From: Planomonospora sp. ID67723
GTDB lineage: Bacteria > Actinomycetota > Actinomycetes > Streptosporangiales > Streptosporangiaceae
NCBI RefSeq assembly: GCF_015711605.1
Contig: NZ_JABTEZ010000001.1
Span: 2,136,001-2,200,000 of the forward strand
Reading direction: 5' to 3'
Length of the DNA stretch: 64,000 nucleotides
In this document: one piece after another, positions 9,706 to 18,702 of the stretch
Numbering within the stretch: the first letter of the stretch is position 1
How the letters are laid out: each line of letters opens with the position of its first letter
Position numbers and translations under genes: made by a program
The notes under the pieces: generated by a model
Databases searched by the model: none
Told to the model about the DNA's origin: nothing
The model's input: only the letters and a program-made list of their open reading frames with translations

Positions 9706-9838
9706 GGTTCCGGCTCCGCGGTCGTGCAAGACCGGTTCCGGCTCCGCGGTCAGGCCGGTTCCGGTCCCCGCCGGATCAGCGCCGCCCAGGAGCGTCCGCA
9801 CCAGGCGGCGCCGCCCAGGAGCGTCCGCACCAGGCGGC
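9706..9838. repeat. Two short tandem repeats in the gdh 3' intergenic region
   Basis: An 18-bp unit beginning GGTTCCGGCTCCG occurs at 9706-9723 and 9734-9751, with an 8-bp remnant at 9757. Just after it a 29-bp unit is present in two exact abutting copies (9781-9809, 9810-9838). The gap lies between gdh and the convergent lipoprotein gene. No protein or RNA function is evident, and replication slippage is the simplest origin. Confidence 0.8.
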
Positions 9839-9938
9839 GCCGCTCGGCGACGTGCTCGAACATCGGCAGGCTGAAGGCGGACAGCCGGCCCGGCCCCGTC
9901 ACCGACCGCTCGGTGCGCGGGCGGGTGCGCGGACGGAG

Positions 9939-10988
9939 TCAGGAACTGGTGACCTTGGTGATGCCGCCGGCGTAGCCGATGACCCGGGCGAGCTCGCGGC
10001 TGGTCTTCGGCGGGACCGTGCTCACGTACTGCTGCGTCTCCACGGTCCGCACCTCCTTCAGGGGGGAGGAGTCCGGCAGCCGCTCCTGCTCGGGCAGCTT
10101 CGCGATGAGCTCCGCGCAGGGGTAGACCTTGGCCGTCCAGGTCGTCGTCCTGATCAGGGAGTAGGCGATCAGCGCCCCGCCGTCGGAGGTGCGCAGCGCG
10201 TGCACCGGGTAGCCGGCCGCGGCGAAGATCGAGCCGTAGCCGAGGCAGCTGTCCTTCTCCTCCGCGCGCGTGGCCGTGATCTCGGTCGCGTGGGCGGTGG
10301 TGTGCGGGCCCTCGGCGATCAGGCCGGCGGCGAACCCCGCAGAGCCCTCCTCCGCCGTGGTGGCGTGGAGCGGGGCCATCAGCCGCGGGCTGATCTGCAC
10401 GCCGGGGTCGTCCCCGCCCAGGGCGGTGGCGTAGCCCTCGGCGTCCTGGGCGATCCCGGGAATCGCCGAATCCAGCAGGGAGAGGGAGCTGATCCGCCAG
10501 TCGTCCTCGCCCTGCCTGGTCACCGTCAGCATCACGGGGCGGCTCTCGCCCCCCTCCTCGCGGCGGTCCACGACGGCGGCGAACCAGCCGGGTCCCTGCT
10601 CCAGCCGGGGGACCAGCAGCCGCGGCTCGCCCCAGGTGTAGCGGGGCGGGTCCTCGCGCATGATCTCGGAACTCCGGAGAGCGGCCTGCGTGAGGGCCAG
10701 GTGGCCGTCCGCGGCCTGCCTGAGCAGGTGGTTGCGGTCGGCGGGCAGCCGGGGGACGGCCGAGCCCAGGATCCCGTCGGCGGACAGGATGTCCTTCAGC
10801 GCGCCGGCCGCCTCGGCGAGGGTGACCAGCGGGCGGGCGGGCGGGGCGGGAGCGGAGGCCGGGCCGCCGGCCGAAGGGCTCCTCCCGGCGGCCGGGTCGC
10901 CCCCGGAGGAGCAGGCCGCCGCCCCGGCGGCCACGGTGGTCAGGGCGAGCGCGAACGCGAGCAGACCTCGCCGTCCGTGTCCTCGCAC
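9939..10988 (-). CDS. Predicted lipoprotein of unknown function
   Basis: The product has 349 residues. A signal peptide with charged RGHGRRG, a hydrophobic LLAFALALTTVAAG core and a lipobox ending AAAC predicts lipidation at about Cys25 and anchoring outside the membrane. The mature part opens with a Ser/Gly/Pro/Ala linker, followed by a mixed alpha/beta region with no family I recognise. The frame is open back to 11069, but the GTG at 10988 has GGAGG 5 nt upstream and puts the signal peptide at the N-terminus. It is transcribed divergently from prfB with a 113-bp gap. No role can be assigned beyond the cell envelope. Confidence 0.85.
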   Translation of the reverse strand: MRGHGRRGLLAFALALTTVAAGAAACSSGGDPAAGRSPSAGGPASAPAPPARPLVTLAEAAGALKDILSADGILGSAVPRLPADRNHLLRQAADGHLALTQAALRSSEIMREDPPRYTWGEPRLLVPRLEQGPGWFAAVVDRREEGGESRPVMLTVTRQGEDDWRISSLSLLDSAIPGIAQDAEGYATALGGDDPGVQISPRLMAPLHATTAEEGSAGFAAGLIAEGPHTTAHATEITATRAEEKDSCLGYGSIFAAAGYPVHALRTSDGGALIAYSLIRTTTWTAKVYPCAELIAKLPEQERLPDSSPLKEVRTVETQQYVSTVPPKTSRELARVIGYAGGITKVTSS

Positions 10989-11087
10989 CCTCGCCTCCCG
11001 ATGACCTCTCCCCGGCGGTCCCGCCGCGGCGCCAAGCCTAGCCACGACGCGGGCCTGAGCCGTACACAACGGGGTGTGGCGGTCGCG

Positions 11088-11093
11088 TACCCT
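11088..11093 (+). promoter_or_regulatory. Probable -10 element for leaderless prfB
   Basis: TACCCT fits the actinobacterial TANNNT -10 and ends 8 nt before the prfB GTG. Transcription would start at or next to the start codon, and no ribosome-binding site is present. No good -35 is visible. Confidence 0.55.
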
Positions 11094-11101
11094 TTACAGA
11101 C

Positions 11102-12220
11102 GTGGCACTCAACGATCCGGCAGAAGAGATCAACGAGCTTACCGGCACGCTGAACAGCATTCAGGACGTGCTGGACCTCGACGCCGTCCGCAAGCAGATC
11201 GAGGAGCTGGAGGACCAGGCGGCCGCGCCCGACCTGTGGAACGACCAGGACCGGGCCCAGAAGGTCACCAGCAAGCTCTCCTATCTGCAGGGCGAGGTCA
11301 ACAGGATCGAGACCCTCGGGCAGCGGCTGGAGGACCTCTCCGTCCTCTACGAGCTCGCCGAGGCGGAGGACGACTCCGACACCCGCGAGGAGGCCGAGCG
11401 CGAGCTGGCGTCCCTCAGGAGCGACATCGGTGCCCTCGAGGTCCGCACCCTGCTGTCGGGCGAGTACGACGCGCGCGAGGCGGTCGTCACGATCAACTCC
11501 CAGGCCGGCGGCGTGGACGCCGCGGACTGGGCCCAGATGCTCCTGCGGATGTACCTCCGCTGGGCCGAGCGCAAGGGCTACCCGACGGAGGTCTACGAGA
11601 CCTCCTACGCCGAGGAGGCCGGGATCAAGTCGGCCACCTTCACGGTCAAGGCCCCCTACGCCTACGGCACCCTCCGCGGCGAGCACGGCACCCACCGGCT
11701 GGTCCGGATCAGCCCGTTCGACAACCAGGGCCGTCGCCAGACCTCCTTCGCGGGCGTGGACGTGGTCCCGGTCGTCGAGACGACCGACCACATCGACATC
11801 AACGAGGACGACCTGAGGGTCGACGTCTACCGGTCCTCGGGCCCGGGCGGCCAGGGCGTCAACACCACCGACTCGGCGGTCCGCCTCACCCACCTGCCCA
11901 CCGGCATCGTGGTCTCCTGCCAGAACGAGCGCTCGCAGCTGCAGAACAAGGCGACCGCCATGGCGGTCCTGCAGTCCAAGCTGCTGGAGCGCAAGCGGCA
12001 GGAGGAGGCGGCGGCGCTCAACGAGATCCGGGGCGAGAGCACCACCTCGTGGGGCACCCAGATCCGCAACTACGTGCTGCATCCCTATCAGATCGTGAAG
12101 GACCTGCGGACGGGCACCGAGGCGGGCAACCCGAGCGCGGTGCTGGACGGCGACCTCGACGAGTTCATCGAGGCGGAGATCCGGTGGACCCGCCGCCAAG
12201 AGGCGGGCGAGGAGGCCTAG
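11102..12220 (+). CDS. prfB: Peptide chain release factor 2
   Basis: RF2 of 372 residues recognises UAA/UGA and triggers peptide release on the ribosome. The N-terminal coiled region is followed by a PCRF domain, the stop-codon recognition tripeptide SPF ([11 protein letters not shown], about residue 205) and the catalytic GGQ ([10 protein letters not shown], about residue 249). SPF rather than PxT separates it from RF1. The frame is uninterrupted, so there is no programmed +1 frameshift near the N-terminus as in E. coli. The GTG start at 11102 fits a leaderless transcript. ftsEX, smpB and tmRNA follow downstream, so translation-termination and ribosome-rescue genes sit together. Confidence 0.97.
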   Translation: MALNDPAEEINELTGTLNSIQDVLDLDAVRKQIEELEDQAAAPDLWNDQDRAQKVTSKLSYLQGEVNRIETLGQRLEDLSVLYELAEAEDDSDTREEAERELASLRSDIGALEVRTLLSGEYDAREAVVTINSQAGGVDAADWAQMLLRMYLRWAERKGYPTEVYETSYAEEAGIKSATFTVKAPYAYGTLRGEHGTHRLVRISPFDNQGRRQTSFAGVDVVPVVETTDHIDINEDDLRVDVYRSSGPGGQGVNTTDSAVRLTHLPTGIVVSCQNERSQLQNKATAMAVLQSKLLERKRQEEAAALNEIRGESTTSWGTQIRNYVLHPYQIVKDLRTGTEAGNPSAVLDGDLDEFIEAEIRWTRRQEAGEEA

Positions 12221-12239
12221 AATCCTCCCAGCGGCCTCC

Positions 12240-12431
12240 TCAGGCCCCCGTGAGGTGCTTGAGGGCCAGGGTGAGGAAGAACAACGTGATCAGCACCAGG
12301 GAGACGAGGGCGGGGGTCATCCCGCCCAGTCCGCCGTGGTGCATGCGGTCGCGGTTGGCCCGGCACAGGGGGCAGCGGCCCTCCGAGACGGGGTGTGCGC
12401 ACCGCGCGCAGACCAGATCGTCACAGCTCAT
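12240..12431 (-). CDS. 63-aa zinc-ribbon, single-helix membrane protein
   Basis: The protein begins MSCDDLVCARCAHPV and continues GRCPLCRANR, giving two CxxC pairs at residues 8/11 and 20/23 that could hold one zinc. A single hydrophobic helix (ALVSLVLITLFFLTLALKHL) ends the chain, so the ribbon probably faces the cytoplasm at the membrane. The ATG at 12431 follows a GAGG. It converges on prfB with 19 bp between the stops. I do not recognise a named family. The CxxC spacing and the helix argue against a chance frame. Confidence 0.75.
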   Translation of the reverse strand: MSCDDLVCARCAHPVSEGRCPLCRANRDRMHHGGLGGMTPALVSLVLITLFFLTLALKHLTGA

Positions 12432-12517
12432 CGTGTCCTCGCCTTCGGAGTCGTAACCACTTTATGCGGTCGTTACCGGGCGCTGAATCGTTTTGTTTCC
12501 GTTATGGACCTTCCATG

Positions 12518-12646
12518 CCAGTCTTCCCCCTAGACTGGGCTCCGGCCAACCGGAACGTCGACCGAGGTAAAGATCGGCGCCCCCCGGCCGGCGAGAGGCG
12601 GGAAGTGGTCCTCTGCCACCACCGCGACCGTCCTAACCCCTAGACT
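12518..12646 (+). promoter_or_regulatory. ftsE promoter region with repeated CCCCTAGACTG
   Basis: TAGACT, a TANNNT-type -10, occurs at 12531-12536 and again at 12641-12646, both inside the 11-mer CCCCTAGACTG. The first copy is part of a dyad CCAGTCT-N7-AGACTGG (12518-12538). The second would start RNA about 13 nt before the ftsE GTG. Two promoters are therefore plausible. Confidence 0.5.
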
Positions 12647-12665
12647 GACATGCCGTGATGCGCCC

Positions 12666-13355
12666 GTGATCCATTTTGATAATGTCACCAAGGTCTACGC
12701 GAACCAGAACCGGCCCGCGTTGGACCACGTCAGCGTCGACGTCGACAAGGGCGAGTTCGTGTTTCTCGTCGGCCCCTCGGGGTCCGGGAAGTCGACCTTC
12801 CTCCGCCTGGTCCTCAAGGAGGAGCGCCCGAACTCGGGCGCGATCCATGTGGCCGGCAAGGATCTCGCCCGACTGTCCAACTTCAAGGTGCCGCACCTGC
12901 GCCGCCGGATCGGCTGCGTGTTCCAGGACTTCCGGCTCCTCCCGAACAAGAACGTCTACGAGAACGTGGCGTTCGCTCTGGAGGTCATCGGGAAGCCCCG
13001 GCGGTTCATCCGCAAGGTCGTGCCCGAGGTCGTCGAGCTCGTCGGCCTGGAGGGCAAGGCCCACCGGATGCCCGACGAGCTGTCCGGTGGCGAGCAGCAG
13101 CGCGTGGCGATGGCCCGCGCGTTCGTCAACCGGCCGATGATCCTGCTGGCCGACGAGCCGACCGGGAACATCGACCCGGCGACGAGCATCGGCATCATGA
13201 AGGTGCTCGACCGGATCAACCGGACGGGCACCACCGTCGTCATGGCCACGCACGACGCGGCCATCGTCGACTCCATGCGCAAGCGCGTAGTGGAACTGGA
13301 GGACGGAAAGATCGTCCGAGACCAGTCGCGTGGCGTGTACGGCCAGGCGTACTGA
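12666..13355 (+). CDS. ftsE: Cell-division ABC transporter ATP-binding protein FtsE
   Basis: This 229-residue ATPase partners FtsX at the division septum to control peptidoglycan hydrolases. It shows the Walker A loop GPSGSGKST (about residue 37), Q-loop CVFQDFRLL, signature [14 protein letters not shown], Walker [11 protein letters not shown] and switch histidine (MATHDA). The GTG start has only a weak ribosome site and a very short leader. ftsX follows after 30 bp, so the two are co-transcribed. Confidence 0.97.
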   Translation: MIHFDNVTKVYANQNRPALDHVSVDVDKGEFVFLVGPSGSGKSTFLRLVLKEERPNSGAIHVAGKDLARLSNFKVPHLRRRIGCVFQDFRLLPNKNVYENVAFALEVIGKPRRFIRKVVPEVVELVGLEGKAHRMPDELSGGEQQRVAMARAFVNRPMILLADEPTGNIDPATSIGIMKVLDRINRTGTTVVMATHDAAIVDSMRKRVVELEDGKIVRDQSRGVYGQAY

Positions 13356-13385
13356 ACCGGGATCGGCGAAAGCGACAGGAAGAGC

Positions 13386-14291
13386 ATGCGGGCAAACTTC
13401 ATCTTCTCCGAGGTCTGGATCGGCCTCCGCCGTAACCTCACGATGACCATCGCGGTCATCGTGACGGTGGCGATCGGCATGGCGCTGCTGGGTATCGGTC
13501 TGATGGTCAACTCTCAGATCTCCGGCATGAAGGACTACTGGGCGGACAAGGTCGAGGTCTCGGTCTTCCTGTGCAAGAAGAACGACCCGTTCCCCAAGTG
13601 CAAGGGCAGCGGCGGCGTCAACGAGGAGGAGCAGACGGCGCTCCGGGCGCTGATCGAGGGCATGCCCCAGGTCGAGCAGGTCGAGTTCGAGGACGCGGCC
13701 AAGGCCTACGAGAACTTCAAGGTGCAGTACGCCAGCAACACCGTGCTGCTCTCGGCGATCCAGGTCGACGACATGCCCGAGTCCTTCCGGGTCAAGCTCA
13801 AGGACCCCGAGACCTACGGCGCGGTGATCGAGCAGCTGGAGGGCGCCGCGGGGGTCTCCAACGTGGTCAACCAGAAGAAGCTCCTGGAGAACTTCTTCGG
13901 GCTCATGGAGAAGATCCGGGGGTTCGCCCTGGTGATCGCCGGCTTCCTGGTGATCGCCGCCACCCTGCTGATCGGTAACACGGTCCGGCTCTCGGCCTAC
14001 AACCGCAGGCGCGAGACGGGCATCATGCGCCTCGTCGGCGCCTCGAACCTCTACATCCAGCTCCCGTTCGTGATGGAGGGCGTCATCGCCGGCCTGATCG
14101 GCGGCGTGCTGGCGGCGGTGCTGCTGATCGTCACCAAGGTGTTCCTCTTCGACGGGGTCCAGGGCTATCTCGGCAACAGCCAGCTCACCTGGGAGACCGT
14201 CGCCTCGGTGATCAGCCTCACCATGGTCTTCGGCGTCCTGATCTGTGTGCTCGCCTCGTTCGTCACGCTCCGCCGTTACCTGCGTGTGTGA
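13386..14291 (+). CDS. ftsX: Cell-division permease-like protein FtsX
   Basis: The protein has 301 residues: a first helix at about 20-45, a large extracytoplasmic loop (about 50-175) and three C-terminal helices typical of FtsX. The loop contains two cysteines ([13 protein letters not shown], about residues 60-73), spaced for a disulfide as in other actinobacterial FtsX. The cytoplasmic stretch [15 protein letters not shown] is the conserved FtsE-coupling region. AGGAAGAG lies just before the ATG. FtsX passes the ATPase signal of FtsE to cell-wall hydrolase partners outside. Confidence 0.96.
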   Translation: MRANFIFSEVWIGLRRNLTMTIAVIVTVAIGMALLGIGLMVNSQISGMKDYWADKVEVSVFLCKKNDPFPKCKGSGGVNEEEQTALRALIEGMPQVEQVEFEDAAKAYENFKVQYASNTVLLSAIQVDDMPESFRVKLKDPETYGAVIEQLEGAAGVSNVVNQKKLLENFFGLMEKIRGFALVIAGFLVIAATLLIGNTVRLSAYNRRRETGIMRLVGASNLYIQLPFVMEGVIAGLIGGVLAAVLLIVTKVFLFDGVQGYLGNSQLTWETVASVISLTMVFGVLICVLASFVTLRRYLRV

Positions 14292-14301
14292 GGTGTCCCG
14301 G

Positions 14302-14307
14302 TAGGCT
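14302..14307 (+). promoter_or_regulatory. Probable -10 element for leaderless smpB
   Basis: TAGGCT lies 7 nt before the smpB ATG at 14315 and just after the ftsX stop. The spacing is that of actinobacterial leaderless transcripts. It favours the ATG at 14315 over the in-frame GTG at 14288. Confidence 0.6.
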
Positions 14308-14314
14308 CGAAGGC

Positions 14315-14782
14315 ATGCCACGTGAGACCGGGCGGAAGGTCATCGCCCAGAACAAGCGTGCCCGGCACGACTATCACATCGAGGACACCTACGAGGCCGG
14401 CCTCGTGCTGCAGGGCACGGAGGTCAAGTCGCTGCGCCTGGGCCGCGCCTCCCTCGTCGACGGGTACGCCACGGTCAAGGACGGCGAGGCGTGGTTGATC
14501 AACATCCACATCCCCGAATACACGATGGGGACGTGGACCAACCACGCGGCGCGGCGCACGCGCAAGCTGCTCCTGCACCGCAAGGAGATCGACAAGCTGG
14601 TCGCCAAGACCAAGGAGGGCGGCCTCACCCTGGTCCCGCTCTCGCTCTACTTCAAGGACGGCAAGGCCAAGGTCGAGCTCGGCCTCGCCAAGGGCAAGAA
14701 GGACTGGGACAAGCGGCAGACGCTGGCCGAGAAGCAGGCCAAGCGGGAGATGGCCCGCGTGCTCAGGCACCGGAACAGATGA
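14315..14782 (+). CDS. smpB: SsrA-binding protein SmpB
   Basis: SmpB (155 residues) binds tmRNA and brings it to stalled ribosomes for trans-translation. Family landmarks are [23 protein letters not shown] (split at KRARHDYHI), [33 protein letters not shown] and the basic tail [17 protein letters not shown]. The start at 14315 gives the usual length; a GTG 27 bp upstream would add nine residues. Its partner RNA gene lies 2.3 kb downstream. The stop overlaps the next start as ATGA. Confidence 0.97.
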   Translation: MPRETGRKVIAQNKRARHDYHIEDTYEAGLVLQGTEVKSLRLGRASLVDGYATVKDGEAWLINIHIPEYTMGTWTNHAARRTRKLLLHRKEIDKLVAKTKEGGLTLVPLSLYFKDGKAKVELGLAKGKKDWDKRQTLAEKQAKREMARVLRHRNR

Positions 14783-16671
14783 CCGTGACGGGGAGGACTC
14801 GCCGGACCGTCGCCGCGGCGCTCACGCTGGCGGTGACGGCCCCCATGCTGTCGGCGTGCTTCGAGGAGCCCTCGGCGCACGAGGCGGTCCGCGACTTCCT
14901 GGTGGGCTGGCAGACCGGTGACTACGCCACGGCCGCCCGGCGCACCGACGGCGACGCGCAGAAGGTCCGCAGAGCCCTGGAGGACGCCAAGATCCACCTC
15001 GACGCGGCCTCGTTCCGGTTCGCGCTCAAGGGGATCAGCCGCACGGGCGACCAGGTCCAGGCCGACTTCGCCGCCGAGGTCGACCTGGGGGAGAACAATC
15101 CCCTGTGGGAGTACGACGGCAGGCTCCCGCTCCACCTGGTGGACGGGGAGTGGAAGGTGCGCTGGTCGCCCGGCGTGCTCCACCCCGAGCTGCGCGAAGG
15201 TCAGCGTTTCGCGGTGAAGGTCGATCCCGAGGACCGCTACCCGATCGAGGCCCAGGACCGCGACCCGCTGCAGGAGCTCGCCAACCTGCACGTCGCCAGT
15301 GTCATCCCGGCCAAGCTGAACGACCCGGAGAAGGTCTGCGAGCAGCTGTCCAAGGTGACCGGCTTCCCGAAGGACCGGCTGCTGAGCCGGATCATGTCGG
15401 CCGTCCCCAACGACCAGGTGCCGCTGGTCACCTTCGGCCGGACCCGGTTCGCCCAGCTCCGCCCGGAGCTGGAGGCCATCGGGGGCATCCAGTTCTCGAT
15501 CCGCGAGCAGCCGGTCGCACCCGCCTCTCCCAAGCAGATCGTCGGCACCGTCACCGCCGTCACGCCGGAGACCGAGCTGCTGCTCGGCGGGCCGCAGCGG
15601 GCCGGTGACACGGTCGGCCGCGACGGCCTGCAGAAGGCCTACCAGGAGTACCTGACCGGCTCGACCGAGACCAGCGTGGTCACTGTGGACCTCAAGACGC
15701 TGGAGACGGTGACGGAGCTCGCCAAGTGGCGGCCGGGCCGTACGGCCGCGCCGGTGCGCACCACGCTCGACCGGCGGGTCCAGCAGGCCGCCGACTCCGC
15801 GCTGGCCACGGGGGCGCGCGGCATGGTGGTCGCGGTCCAGGGCTCCACCGGTGAGGTGCGGGCCGTGAGCAGCACCAAGGAGTACCACCAGGAGGAGGAC
15901 GCGCTCGACGGGGAGTTCCCCGCCGGGACCACTTTCTCGATCATGGCCGTCGAGGGGCTGCTCAAGGCCCAGGTGAACCTCAAGCAGAAGATCGCCTGCC
16001 CAGCCGATCGGACCGTGGGAGGGGCCCGCTTCCGCCAGCCGCTGCCGCCGGCGGGGAGCGAGCCGACCCTTCAGGGCAACTTCGCCAACGCCTGCGTGAC
16101 CGCGCTGGCCTCGCTCGCCCGCAGGGTCGGTCCGGCAGAGCTGACCGCCAGCGCCGAGAAGTTCGGCATCGGGGCGCCGTGGACCCTGCCGCTGAAGTCC
16201 TTCAGCGGCTCGATGCAGCCGCTGAAGAACGACGCGGCCACGGCGAAGGCCATCGCCGGGCAGAACGTCTCGGTCAGCCCGCTGTCCATGGCCCTGGTCG
16301 CCGGGGCGGTCGCCTCCGGCACCTGGCGCCCGCCGATCCTGGTCATCGACCCGAAGACGCCGACCCTGCCGGCCGAGACCGACCAGCCGGCCAAGCCGGT
16401 CCCTCCGGTCGGCCTCGACGAGAAGACCGTCACCACCCTGCGCTCCCTCATGCGCACCGCTGTGACCTCCGGCTCGGCCCGCGCCGCCGCGGCTCCGGGC
16501 GATCCGGTGCACGGCGTCACCGCCGCCGCCTCGCGGGCCGGCAAGCCGCTGTCCTGGTTCGTGGGCTGGCAGGGGGACGTGGCGGTGGCCGTGCTCGTGG
16601 AGAGCAGCGATCCGGGTGCCGGAGCGGCGGTCGCGGGCCGGTTCTTCCAGAACCTGCGAGCCGGGGTCTGA
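14779..16671 (+). CDS. Lipoprotein penicillin-binding-protein homologue lacking all catalytic motifs (pseudo-transpeptidase)
   Basis: The product has 630 residues: signal peptide with lipobox LSAC (Cys at about 27), NTF2-like MecA_N-type domain (about 30-150), PBP dimerisation domain (about 155-300) and a transpeptidase fold (about 330-628). The fold is recognisable ([41 protein letters not shown]), but every catalytic motif is changed. SxxK reads T384-T-F-S387, SxN reads A438-C-V440, and the KTG position reads A583-A-S585. It therefore should not acylate beta-lactams or cross-link peptidoglycan. A scaffold or regulatory role is an inference. The reading frame is intact, so this is not a decaying pseudogene. 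ATGA overlap with smpB suggests translational coupling. Confidence 0.9.
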   Translation: MTVTGRTRRTVAAALTLAVTAPMLSACFEEPSAHEAVRDFLVGWQTGDYATAARRTDGDAQKVRRALEDAKIHLDAASFRFALKGISRTGDQVQADFAAEVDLGENNPLWEYDGRLPLHLVDGEWKVRWSPGVLHPELREGQRFAVKVDPEDRYPIEAQDRDPLQELANLHVASVIPAKLNDPEKVCEQLSKVTGFPKDRLLSRIMSAVPNDQVPLVTFGRTRFAQLRPELEAIGGIQFSIREQPVAPASPKQIVGTVTAVTPETELLLGGPQRAGDTVGRDGLQKAYQEYLTGSTETSVVTVDLKTLETVTELAKWRPGRTAAPVRTTLDRRVQQAADSALATGARGMVVAVQGSTGEVRAVSSTKEYHQEEDALDGEFPAGTTFSIMAVEGLLKAQVNLKQKIACPADRTVGGARFRQPLPPAGSEPTLQGNFANACVTALASLARRVGPAELTASAEKFGIGAPWTLPLKSFSGSMQPLKNDAATAKAIAGQNVSVSPLSMALVAGAVASGTWRPPILVIDPKTPTLPAETDQPAKPVPPVGLDEKTVTTLRSLMRTAVTSGSARAAAAPGDPVHGVTAAASRAGKPLSWFVGWQGDVAVAVLVESSDPGAGAAVAGRFFQNLRAGV

Positions 16672-17053
16672 CCTCGGACGCGACCCTCCGGATCGGCCCC
16701 GGAGCAGCACTGTGAAAAATTCTCATCACCCGGAGCAACCATCGGGCGCCTCGTTCGCGTCTTCCCAAGTGACTGAGCACCGCTCGGGGGGTTGCGGACT
16801 CAGTCGCCGTGATGAGATCAGGGCTTCATCTCGGGGGAGGCCCTGCCGTCCGGACCGGCTCGACCCTGCCGGTCGGCCCCGGGGGCGCGTGCGACATGCC
16901 GCGCTCCCGGGGTTTCGGCATGTCCCGGGAAGTTCCAGGATTCTTTACCTTCCGGGGCCCCCGGCGGGAATGGAGTTGGCGCAGGTGCTGTTGTAACCGG
17001 TATCTTCGGATAGCCCGGTCCTCCTCGCGAGGAGCGGGTTGACAACTCAACAG
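16672..17053. other. Intergenic region upstream of tmRNA
   Basis: This 380-bp gap has no convincing open frame. A perfect 14-bp palindrome CTCCTCGCGAGGAG (17021-17034) lies about 20 nt before the mature tmRNA 5' end and could be a precursor hairpin beside the RNase P cleavage site. TTGTAA at 16991 is a possible -35, but no well-spaced -10 was found. The tmRNA promoter must lie here. Confidence 0.5.
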
Positions 17054-17438
17054 GGGGGTGACTGGTTTCGACTTTGGCTTTGCAAGTCAGGAGAAGCGGG
17101 TCGAGGACTGCGGACATAACCTCGTTAACACTGTGACCGCGACCAATAAGTGCCAATAAGACGCACTCCGAAGTCAAGAGCCAGGGCAACCTGGCCCTCG
17201 CCGCCTAAGCAGCGAGTGACTTCTGCCGGCCCGGGAGCGCCTCCGGCCCGGATCCGGCATCGCTAGGAGGCTCAACCGCGAGACCCGGCCACGGGGTCGA
17301 GCGGGAAAACTGACAGTGGCTGAGCCCGTCGGCGTCTTGCCTGTGTGATCGCCGGGGCTGAGAAAAGCACAACAGGCTGCACCCGGAGAAGCCCTGCCTT
17401 GGAGTTGAAGGACGCGGGTTCGATTCCCGCCACCTCCA
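17054..17438 (+). ncRNA. ssrA: Transfer-messenger RNA (tmRNA)
   Basis: The 5' end GGGGGTGACTGGTTTCGAC pairs with 3' CACCTCC (17431-17437) to make a 7-bp acceptor stem with one G.U. The T-arm GCGGG-TTCGATT-CCCGC precedes it. The discriminator base is A17438, and CCA is not encoded. The resume codon GCC is at 17152, and the tag reads ANKTHSEVKSQGNLALAA with TAA at 17206-17208. ALAA is the degradation signal for ClpXP-type proteases. tmRNA with SmpB frees stalled ribosomes and marks the unfinished protein. It is a standard one-piece tmRNA of about 385 nt. Confidence 0.97.
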
Positions 17439-17472
17439 CCCCCGTTCCGCGTTCGAAACGCGCGGAGCAGAT

Positions 17473-17521
17473 CGCCGAAGGGCGGTCGGTCGGCACCTCG
17501 CCGCCCGGCCGCCCTTCGGCG
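17473..17521 (+). terminator. Hairpin terminator after tmRNA
   Basis: CGCCGAAGGGCGG (17473-17485) is perfectly complementary to CCGCCCTTCGGCG (17509-17521), giving a 13-bp stem 35 nt after the tmRNA. There is no U-tract, as is usual for actinomycete terminators. Confidence 0.7.
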
Positions 17522-17610
17522 TTGTCGCAGATGCCGCGTAGGCGCCCGGCGACCGGGACGAACGGCCGGCTTCCCGCGAGGACGCGGGTTCAGGCGGCGA
17601 CCGGCGCCGG

Positions 17611-18300
17611 TCACGCCGGAGCGGCGGTTCTCACTCCGATCGCCAGCAGGTATCCGATCATCCAGAACTCGGCGACCACGGCCGGCGCGAGGACGATCAG
17701 GGAGAAGGTCTCCCCGAGACCGGGCAGGAGGAAAGTCGTCAGGGTGTCCACCTCGTAGCCGAAACACGCGATCATCAGCACGACTCCCAGGGCCCGCGGG
17801 AACATGCCCGAGGTGTAGGCGAGGTACCCCATCGGCAGCAGCCACAGGCCGAACATGATCCCGCTGATCACGGATCCGTACCGGTGCATGTCCATCAGCA
17901 GCAGGACCAGGGTGTCGGAGGCGCCGACCTGCGGGGCGACGGCGTAGGCGGCGTCGGTGGCGACCAGCAGCGCGGCGAAGTGGAAGATCAGGTTGACCAG
18001 GATCATCCCCGTGCCGATGGCCATGAAGACCACCATCGCGGCTGCGGCGTTCCTGTTGACGTGTTTGAAGAGCCGGTAGAGCGTCATCGCCACGAGGAGG
18101 GAGCTGGTGGCGGTCACCAGGTCGGCCACGAAGCCGAGCCGGAAGAGGGTCGCGTTCGCCACGATGTTGCCGGCGGTGGCGGCGGCGTCGCCCGGCACGT
18201 ACACGGTGGCGCGGGCGTACATCTGGGCGAAGAGCGCGAAGACGGCGACGGCGAGGTAGAAGACTCCGGCGAGTCTGGCCACGCGCTTGGGTGAACCCAT
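17611..18300 (-). CDS. DUF4386 family membrane protein
   Basis: The product has 229 residues and six predicted helices. The opening RVARLAGVFYLAVAVFALFAQ, then LYRLFKHVNRNAAAAMVVF and a final helix with FWMIGYLLAIGVR, is the pattern of DUF4386. This family is of unknown function and common in actinobacteria and Bacilli. The ATG at 18300 has GGGAGAG upstream. It is monocistronic and convergent with the tmRNA. The upstream region holds dyads that may be operator sites. No substrate or activity is known. Confidence 0.88.
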   Translation of the reverse strand: MGSPKRVARLAGVFYLAVAVFALFAQMYARATVYVPGDAAATAGNIVANATLFRLGFVADLVTATSSLLVAMTLYRLFKHVNRNAAAAMVVFMAIGTGMILVNLIFHFAALLVATDAAYAVAPQVGASDTLVLLLMDMHRYGSVISGIMFGLWLLPMGYLAYTSGMFPRALGVVLMIACFGYEVDTLTTFLLPGLGETFSLIVLAPAVVAEFWMIGYLLAIGVRTAAPA

Positions 18301-18523
18301 GGTCTCTCCCTGGTTTCAGGCGTGCTGCGGAAGACCGGGGAGATGCTTCTCCCCGGCCTCGGAGCGTCGGTGCGGGACGCGGTCCCGGGCTCAGCCCCCG
18401 GTGACGGGGAGCCGGAAGACGTCGCGGGGCGGTGCCGGGAGGCGGGCGCGCGTTCCTCTGTCCTCGTACGGATGCCGCCCTCATGTAAAAAATAGTCGAC
18501 ATGGATGAAGGTAAACCGGAGCC

Positions 18524-18552
18524 GACATCATGTCAATGTTTCTATACATTGA
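18524..18552. promoter_or_regulatory. Overlapping dyads upstream of the DUF4386 gene
   Basis: GACATCATGTC (18524-18534) overlaps TCAATG-N8-CATTGA (18533-18552) in an AT-rich island between the divergently read DUF4386 gene and the tap terminator. The arrangement suggests binding of a dimeric repressor. No regulator gene is adjacent. Confidence 0.4.
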
Positions 18553-18637
18553 TCGGCGTGCGGAGCGGCCTTCATGCAGGAGGGGTCGTGCGCGGATCGC
18601 GGCGCGACGGTCGCCGTCACGCTTCCCGACACCACGA

Positions 18638-18673
18638 CGAGGGCCCCTCGGCGGGTTCGCCGAGGGGCCCTCG
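18638..18673 (-). terminator. Strong hairpin terminator of the tap-like gene
   Basis: A perfect 16-bp stem (CGAGGGCCCCTCGGCG and its complement) closes a GGTT loop, 29 nt beyond the hydrolase stop. No U-run follows. It is the strongest short-loop stem in this region. Confidence 0.8.
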
Positions 18674-18702
18674 AAGGATGCGACGTCAGAACCGGCCGGA
18701 GC

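Noticed and set aside
11102-11180. Programmed +1 frameshift in prfB
   Set aside because: The reading frame is continuous from GTG to stop, with no early in-frame UGA, so no frameshift is needed.
14779-16671. Decayed pseudogene explanation for the motif-less PBP
   Set aside because: The frame is intact over 630 codons, with a proper lipobox, normal codon use and a coupled start. Only the catalytic positions are changed, which argues for a maintained pseudoenzyme.
17054-17438. Genomic island integrated at the tmRNA 3' end
   Set aside because: No integrase gene and no direct repeat of the tmRNA 3' end were found in the window; flanking genes look like normal chromosome.
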